A DNA stretch of 27,848 nt from DASUFP01 sp036274495 (GTDB lineage Bacteria > Bacteroidota > Bacteroidia > AKYH767-A > OLB10): assembly GCA_036274495.1 (NCBI GenBank), contig DASUFP010000059.1, forward strand, positions 1 to 27,848, read 5' to 3'. Every line of letters begins with the position of its first letter. The first letter of the stretch is position 1. The notes under the pieces were generated by a model. It was not told where the DNA came from. It searched no databases and saw only the letters and a list, made by a program, of their open reading frames with translations. Below are positions 23,183-27,848 of this stretch, one piece after another. The position numbers and the translations under genes were made by a program.

Positions 23183-24841
23183 TTAAAATTCCACTTCAGA
23201 TGAAACTTCTTCGTTTCCGCGTTTTACAATTACAGTTGCTTTATCGCCTTTGTTGAATTTGCTGAGCGCTTTCATATAACTCATCATATCGGTTACATGG
23301 TTTTCGCCAATCTGAATTACTATATCCCCGGAAAGGAGTCCTGCTTTTTGAGCAGGTTTACCATCGCTGATGCCGTCAATGCGCATCCCTTCTCCCTCAA
23401 AGGCGTAATCGGGAACAACTCCAAGTGTTACTTTAAAACGCGGAGCGTCTTCATTTTTTGAGTCATCTGTTTTTGTAAAGGCTATTTTCCCTTTATCGTT
23501 CATAAAAGCAATTAAATTCATCATGTATTGCATGATGTGCATTTCACCCAAATAGTTGATTTTATCTTCGTCGTCGCTTGGCTTATGATAATCAGCATGT
23601 GTGCCCGAAAAGAAATGTAAAACGGGAATATCTTTCAGATAAAATGAGGTGTGGTCACTCGGGCCTACACCTGATTCGGTAGTTTTCACAGACATCTCGT
23701 CAATTTTGGTGGCGGCAATGGCTTTATCCCATTCGGGTGAGGTTCCGGTTCCATTAATAATCAGTACCGGTTCCTCCGGTTTCAGTCTTCCGACCATGTC
23801 CATATTAAACATAAAATTTACCGACGCGGGTGGTATGAGCATCGACTTCATCAGAAAATTAGATCCTAACAAACCCATCTCCTCTCCCGAAAAAGCGATA
23901 AACAGATAATTGTTATTCTTATAGGGTGAATTTTTTAAAAGTCGTGCAAATTCAATTACTGCCGCTGTGCCGCTTGCATTGTCATCCGCTCCATTGTGAA
24001 TGGCCTTTTCTCCTCTGTAAAGTGACCCTTCAATGCCGTAACCGAGGTGATCGTAGTGAGCTCCTATTACAATTGTGTTGGCTGCTTTGTTATCAATTTT
24101 TCCCAGGATATTGTGACCGGTTCGTTCATTTTTAAGTATTTCTGTTTCCCCTTGCACTTTTAACTGTTTTCCCGAAGCCAGTTGCGCTCCTTGTTTCCCT
24201 GAAACAAAAACAACGGCCAGTTCAGAGGGCGAAATACGGTTGGTATATTTTGAAGAAGGATCTTCGGTATCCTTATCGGTGTTCACAAAAATTACGGCCA
24301 GTGCACCCTTGGCAATTGCCGAGTCAATGCGTGTTCTCATATCAGCATATTCGGCATTTTTTGAGTGGGGGTCAAAGTCGGCGGGATAGCCTGATTCCAT
24401 TACAAATATTTTTTCTTTCAGATCTTTCAGTCCCGCATAATCATCCATTGAAGGTGCGGCGATGCCATGGCCTACAAATACCGTTTTTCCTTCAAAGGAT
24501 TTATTCGCCGAGTAGCCCAGCGGGTAAAAATCGGTTCCGGCTGTTAACGTTTTCCCATCTATTTTTAACGAACATTTTTTCCCCATATACGACCCCGCAT
24601 TAAAGGGAAAGGGTTGAAGATAACCATCGGTACCGGCAGGCTCCAGTCCCACCTCTTTAAACTGATTTATGATATACTCATATGCCAGTTGTTCACCTTT
24701 GGTTCCGGTTTCGCGACCCTCAAATGCATCGGATGCCAATGTTGAAATGTGTTTTTTAAGCAGCACGGTATCAGGCGTCTGGGCGGTGAGAAGGCCCGAA
24801 AGGGCACTTACCAGGAGAAGGGAAAGGATAATTCGTTTCAT
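23183..24841 (-). CDS. Secreted M28 zinc aminopeptidase with PA and PDZ domains
   Basis: The 552-aa protein has a signal peptide (1-20), an M28 catalytic fold with a PA-like insert (about 100-235) and a C-terminal PDZ domain (about 470-545). Zinc-site residues are present: H262 (AHYDH), D286/D287 (GADDNASG), the catalytic E320 and E321 (SGEE), D348 (NMDMVG) and H419 (ADYH). M28 enzymes of this type cleave N-terminal residues from peptides in the periplasm or outside the cell. The PDZ domain probably guides substrate or partner binding. It lies alone, divergent from the LytTR regulator gene, with a TAAATTTG box 20 nt upstream. Confidence 0.93.
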   Translation of the reverse strand: MKRIILSLLLVSALSGLLTAQTPDTVLLKKHISTLASDAFEGRETGTKGEQLAYEYIINQFKEVGLEPAGTDGYLQPFPFNAGSYMGKKCSLKIDGKTLTAGTDFYPLGYSANKSFEGKTVFVGHGIAAPSMDDYAGLKDLKEKIFVMESGYPADFDPHSKNAEYADMRTRIDSAIAKGALAVIFVNTDKDTEDPSSKYTNRISPSELAVVFVSGKQGAQLASGKQLKVQGETEILKNERTGHNILGKIDNKAANTIVIGAHYDHLGYGIEGSLYRGEKAIHNGADDNASGTAAVIEFARLLKNSPYKNNNYLFIAFSGEEMGLLGSNFLMKSMLIPPASVNFMFNMDMVGRLKPEEPVLIINGTGTSPEWDKAIAATKIDEMSVKTTESGVGPSDHTSFYLKDIPVLHFFSGTHADYHKPSDDEDKINYLGEMHIMQYMMNLIAFMNDKGKIAFTKTDDSKNEDAPRFKVTLGVVPDYAFEGEGMRIDGISDGKPAQKAGLLSGDIVIQIGENHVTDMMSYMKALSKFNKGDKATVIVKRGNEEVSSEVEF

Positions 24842-24861
24842 AATTACGTTTTAATTGGGCT

Positions 24862-24869
24862 CAAATTTA
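24862..24869 (-). promoter_or_regulatory. Candidate -7 box of the M28 peptidase gene
   Basis: TAAATTTG on the minus strand matches TAnnTTTG exactly, 20 nt before the ATG at 24841. I see no TTTG at the -33 distance. Confidence 0.4.
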
Positions 24870-24910
24870 ATCATTTGGCTGGCTGTTGGACGATTAATCC
24901 GTCAGGTTGT

Positions 24911-24941
24911 TTTGACTTTTCCTCCGGATTCAGTAGTTTAG
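24911..24941 (+). promoter_or_regulatory. Candidate promoter of the LytTR regulator/sensor operon
   Basis: TTTG (24911-24914) is followed after exactly 19 nt by TAGTTTAG (24934-24941), one base off TAnnTTTG. Spacing and position (27 nt before the ATG at 24969) fit a Bacteroidota housekeeping promoter. Confidence 0.45.
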
Positions 24942-24968
24942 CCTGAACATTAACTTTTTCCACTTTTT

Positions 24969-25709
24969 ATGAGCTCCTTTTCTGCAATAATCATTGACGA
25001 TGAAGAACATGGCCGGAACAATCTGGCTTACATGCTTCAACAGTACTGCCCCCAAATAACCGTATCCGCAATCGCCTCAGGTGTCGGCACAGCATTGCCA
25101 TTAATAGCCCAACACCGTCCCGACCTGGTATTTTTGGATATCTTAATGCCGGATACGGATGGTTTCGGGTTACTGGACCATTTTCGGAATAAATTATTTG
25201 ATGTGATTTTTGTTTCGGCATCATCCGAATACGGTATACAGGCGCTTAAGGCCGGAGCGGTAGAATACCTCCTGAAACCGGTTAGTCCCAAAGAACTGGT
25301 TCTTGCAGTAAACAAATTTGAGCAGCTGCGTAAAAATTATTTACGTGAACCGGATGCTCCCTCCTATTCACGAATTTCGCTTGCACATGCCACCGGTTTT
25401 CATTTAGAATCGCTGAATAATATTGTACGTCTGGAGGCCGACGACAATTATACCCGGTTATTTTTTGCAAACGGCAAATCGTCGCTTATCTCAAAATCGT
25501 TGGCCGAATTTGAACGGGTGCTGCCGGATAATCTTTTTGCAAGAATTCATAAATCGATTATCATCAATCTTGAATATCTTGAAGAGTTTTCTCATTCGGA
25601 TGGCGGAACGGTTAAAATGGCTGACGGACACACAACGCTTGTCTCCAAAAGAAAAAAGAACGAACTGCTGGAGAAAGTGGGTAACATCGCTATCACCTTA
25701 AAATCATAA
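24969..25709 (+). CDS. LytTR-family response regulator
   Basis: The 246-aa protein has a receiver domain (1-115) with acidic pocket D10-D11-E12, phospho-acceptor D57 (FLDILMP), S83 and K103 (LLKP), so the phosphorylation site is intact. The C-terminal LytTR DNA-binding domain (about 140-240) shows VRLEADDNYTRLFF and the RIHKSIIINLEYL motif. It should bind DNA as a dimer and regulate transcription when phosphorylated. The next gene, 11 nt downstream, encodes a beta-propeller sensor and is the probable partner. In Bacteroidota these pairs usually use a LytS-type (His_kinase) transmitter. Confidence 0.93.
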   Translation: MSSFSAIIIDDEEHGRNNLAYMLQQYCPQITVSAIASGVGTALPLIAQHRPDLVFLDILMPDTDGFGLLDHFRNKLFDVIFVSASSEYGIQALKAGAVEYLLKPVSPKELVLAVNKFEQLRKNYLREPDAPSYSRISLAHATGFHLESLNNIVRLEADDNYTRLFFANGKSSLISKSLAEFERVLPDNLFARIHKSIIINLEYLEEFSHSDGGTVKMADGHTTLVSKRKKNELLEKVGNIAITLKS

Positions 25710-25720
25710 TTTCAACGTGT

Positions 25721-27848
25721 ATGAGATGCCGGTGTCTGGTATTTCTGTTATTGGTTTCCTTGTCGGGATATAGCCAGAATTTTCCTTATACCAGGTATTC
25801 TGTAAAGGAAGGACTGCCTCATTCAAACGTATATGCAATGGCTCAGGACAGCCTTGGATACATGTGGTTTGGCACTGAAAACGGGCTGGCGCGTTTCGAC
25901 GGCACCTCTTTTGTGCCGCTCTTTTCTTCGAACACGGACCTTGCTGCCGGAGCAGTAACTACCTTACAATTTTCAAATACTGGCGTGTTATATGCCGGTA
26001 CAGGCTCGAACAGAGTATATAAAATTGATGATAACCAAATACTTTCGGTAAGGGGAACCGGTGCATCAATGTTATCGGTGAGTTCACTTGGGATACAAAA
26101 TGATGCTATAATTATTTTCCATGAATTCATCCATACCGAGGTGGTTCCGGAACCGGGAACATCCAACAAAGAAAGTGTCAATAAAATCAGGATAAACAAA
26201 TCGGATGTGCCTTATTGCAGTAAATCGCTGCACAACGGAACACTTTTGATAGGGCGCAGCGAAGGATTGTTTAAAGTGGTTAACGGAGTGGAATCGGCGT
26301 GTGAATATGAGGGGTATCACGGCGAACCCGTTTACACCATTTTTGAAGACTCAAACGGCGATATCTTTCTGGGTTCTGTCGGTAAAATCATAAAAGTTCA
26401 AAATGCAAAAGTTACCGATGTTATAGATGCAGGATTCAGTGAAAAGAAAAATATCAAGGTATTGCTGCGCGATGATTACGGAAATTTCTGGATTAATTTC
26501 TGGGGTGATGACAACTTGTTTGTACTCACTCCCGGGCAAAATGCTGTAAATTTATTTGAGAACAGCGGTATCAGTCGCGGTATTGTAAGTAAGTTGTTCA
26601 AAGATGCATCAGGGAATGTATGGCTGAGTGTCCTGGGTGATGGTGTTTACCGATTTTCGAATCTGCTGCTTAAAAATAATTATTCAGACACTTTCGGGCA
26701 GGGAACGTTATTCACCTGCATGGATGCCACATCAGACAGATACATCATTTTCGGAACCTACAACGGCCTCCTCTTTTTGAAAAGATCAAATAACACCTTT
26801 TATAGGGTAAAATTAAGCCAGGGCTTGCTTGAATATGTGAGAGATATCCGCGTAAACGGGAACGATGTTTATGCGGGGATTACAGATATTCGGCTTGATT
26901 CGATAAAGGTAAAAGAACAACGTCTTGTTGTTGCAAGCGATACGTTTAAGATTCATTACAAACATGCCAGCAGTATTCAGCAAGTAGAAGATAATCTGTA
27001 CCTGGGGAACTGGGACAATGAAATTGGTATTGAGCATGCAGAAACGGGAAAGGTAAAAGGTGCGCTCATCAATCTGTTTAAAAATTATGAGAGCTTGCGT
27101 ATAAACAGTTTGTATTACGGTCGCGACAAAAAACTGTATATAGGTTCACAGGGCGGATTGGTGGTAGCCGATCTGAAAAGGTCAGTTAAATATGCCATTC
27201 ATAACCGGGTGCTCAACGGCTCCATTAACCGCATAACAAAAGGGAGTGACCCCGGAGATATGATAGTATATTCCGAACACGGCGTATGTTTATTTCATAA
27301 CGGCAAAATTGAAACGCTTCTCGAAACGTCGGACAACAATCAAATTACGGCTCTTTGTGAAACTGAAACAGGTGCCAGGTTTATCGGAACCAATAACGGG
27401 CTCTATTACTATTCGCAGAAAGATTCAGCTCATTTCGATTATGCATGCGGATTGCCTGCCAATGAAATAAATGATTTGTATTACGACCGATCGCATCAAC
27501 AATTATATGTGCTGACGCATTCAGGCTATTCAGTTATCAATACCTCTCAACTGAAAAATTACAAAATTGCGCAGCACCGCTTATTGGTTAATTGCATCGA
27601 AACAGATGCTCAAAAAATTTACTTTTCGGGAAGTGTTTCCATTCCCTATTCCGAAAATCTTAAATTATTGAATTTGTCGACCCTTAACCCTTCAGGGGTC
27701 CACTTTAAATATATTAAACTTGAGGTTGATGGCAAAACATACTACACTGCGTCCTATAAATTCGATTTATCTGAGTTGGCTCCGGGAAAAAACCTGTTAT
27801 CGATGCGGTTTGTATTTGATAATGGTACCGAAGGACCTGTAACAACTG
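25721..27848 (+). CDS. Reg_prop beta-propeller sensor protein (partial, 3' end missing)
   Basis: Reading from the ATG at 25721 gives at least 709 codons without a stop up to the window edge. A signal peptide (about 1-19, cleavage near GYSQ) is followed by two-component-regulator propeller repeats. Examples are AQDSLGYMWFGTENGLARFDG (here split as AQDSLGYMWFG and TENGLARFDG), EDSNGDIFLGS, RDDYGNFWINF and KDASGNVWLSVLGDGVYRF. Near the edge a beta-sandwich (Y_Y_Y-like) domain appears to start. Such proteins normally continue with a membrane helix and a His_kinase transmitter; that part is outside the window. It follows the LytTR regulator by 11 nt and should form a two-component pair with it. 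The ligand is unknown. Confidence 0.88.
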   Translation, partial: MRCRCLVFLLLVSLSGYSQNFPYTRYSVKEGLPHSNVYAMAQDSLGYMWFGTENGLARFDGTSFVPLFSSNTDLAAGAVTTLQFSNTGVLYAGTGSNRVYKIDDNQILSVRGTGASMLSVSSLGIQNDAIIIFHEFIHTEVVPEPGTSNKESVNKIRINKSDVPYCSKSLHNGTLLIGRSEGLFKVVNGVESACEYEGYHGEPVYTIFEDSNGDIFLGSVGKIIKVQNAKVTDVIDAGFSEKKNIKVLLRDDYGNFWINFWGDDNLFVLTPGQNAVNLFENSGISRGIVSKLFKDASGNVWLSVLGDGVYRFSNLLLKNNYSDTFGQGTLFTCMDATSDRYIIFGTYNGLLFLKRSNNTFYRVKLSQGLLEYVRDIRVNGNDVYAGITDIRLDSIKVKEQRLVVASDTFKIHYKHASSIQQVEDNLYLGNWDNEIGIEHAETGKVKGALINLFKNYESLRINSLYYGRDKKLYIGSQGGLVVADLKRSVKYAIHNRVLNGSINRITKGSDPGDMIVYSEHGVCLFHNGKIETLLETSDNNQITALCETETGARFIGTNNGLYYYSQKDSAHFDYACGLPANEINDLYYDRSHQQLYVLTHSGYSVINTSQLKNYKIAQHRLLVNCIETDAQKIYFSGSVSIPYSENLKLLNLSTLNPSGVHFKYIKLEVDGKTYYTASYKFDLSELAPGKNLLSMRFVFDNGTEGPVTT

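Noticed and set aside
1..27848. CRISPR array, tRNA, rRNA, insertion sequence, prophage or integrative element
   Set aside because: I saw no regular repeats, no tRNA-like cloverleaf, no transposase or integrase motif and no composition shift.

Overview
The window reads as an ordinary chromosomal stretch from a free-living, respiring member of the Bacteroidota. Pointers to this are an alternative complex III (ActABC) operon with the extended Tat-type ActB, a DUF4292 lipoprotein next to an EnvC-like protein, a Reg_prop sensor paired with a LytTR regulator, weak or absent Shine-Dalgarno sites, and repeated matches to the Bacteroidota -7 promoter box TAnnTTTG just upstream of genes. I see no tRNA, rRNA, CRISPR, transposase, phage gene or other sign of a mobile island. 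Base composition and gene style look even throughout.

Layout. Positions 1-5220 (minus strand) carry actA-actB-actC, with actC cut by the left edge. They encode the multiheme, iron-sulfur/molybdopterin-like and quinol-binding membrane subunits of a quinol:electron-acceptor oxidoreductase. A 296-bp divergent region (5221-5516) separates this from a small plus-strand operon (5517-6899): SPOR-domain protein, YkgJ-type cysteine-cluster protein and hotdog thioesterase. From 6904 to 9525 (minus) lie small, mostly uncharacterised genes: a helical 126-aa protein, a DUF2231 membrane protein, a zinc-ribbon membrane protein, a secreted or outer-membrane beta protein and TatA. From 9567 to 14393 (minus) is a tight envelope operon: sugar-nucleotide transferase, TPR lipoprotein, DUF4292 lipoprotein and a catalytically degenerate EnvC-like M23 protein. 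From 14551 to 17602 (minus) a second run holds a crotonase, an acylphosphatase, a polysaccharide flippase and dUTPase. Next come a stand-alone B12-binding mutase subunit, a 1227-aa NtrY-like histidine kinase, GpsA and a secreted M28-PDZ aminopeptidase. At the right end, on the plus strand, a LytTR response regulator is followed after 11 nt by a beta-propeller sensor that runs off the window.

Working together. The left part is respiratory: ACIII needs Tat export of ActB, and a TatA gene lies about 4 kb away. The centre supplies cell-envelope functions: sugar activation, glycan flipping, lipoproteins, amidase activation and septal SPOR binding. The right part is signalling and lipid or acyl-CoA metabolism.

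I found no clearly new system. The observation I rate highest is in the actA leader: a near-perfect Shine-Dalgarno sequence, rare in this phylum, precedes a 13-codon upstream ORF whose stop overlaps the actA start codon (ATGA). That would fit translational coupling or control of ACIII synthesis. Others worth a look are the very short leader of the SPOR gene, the His/Glu-rich helical protein next to DUF2231, the two-sensor-module histidine kinase and the B12-binding subunit without its large partner. All family assignments come from reading motifs by eye; no database search was run.
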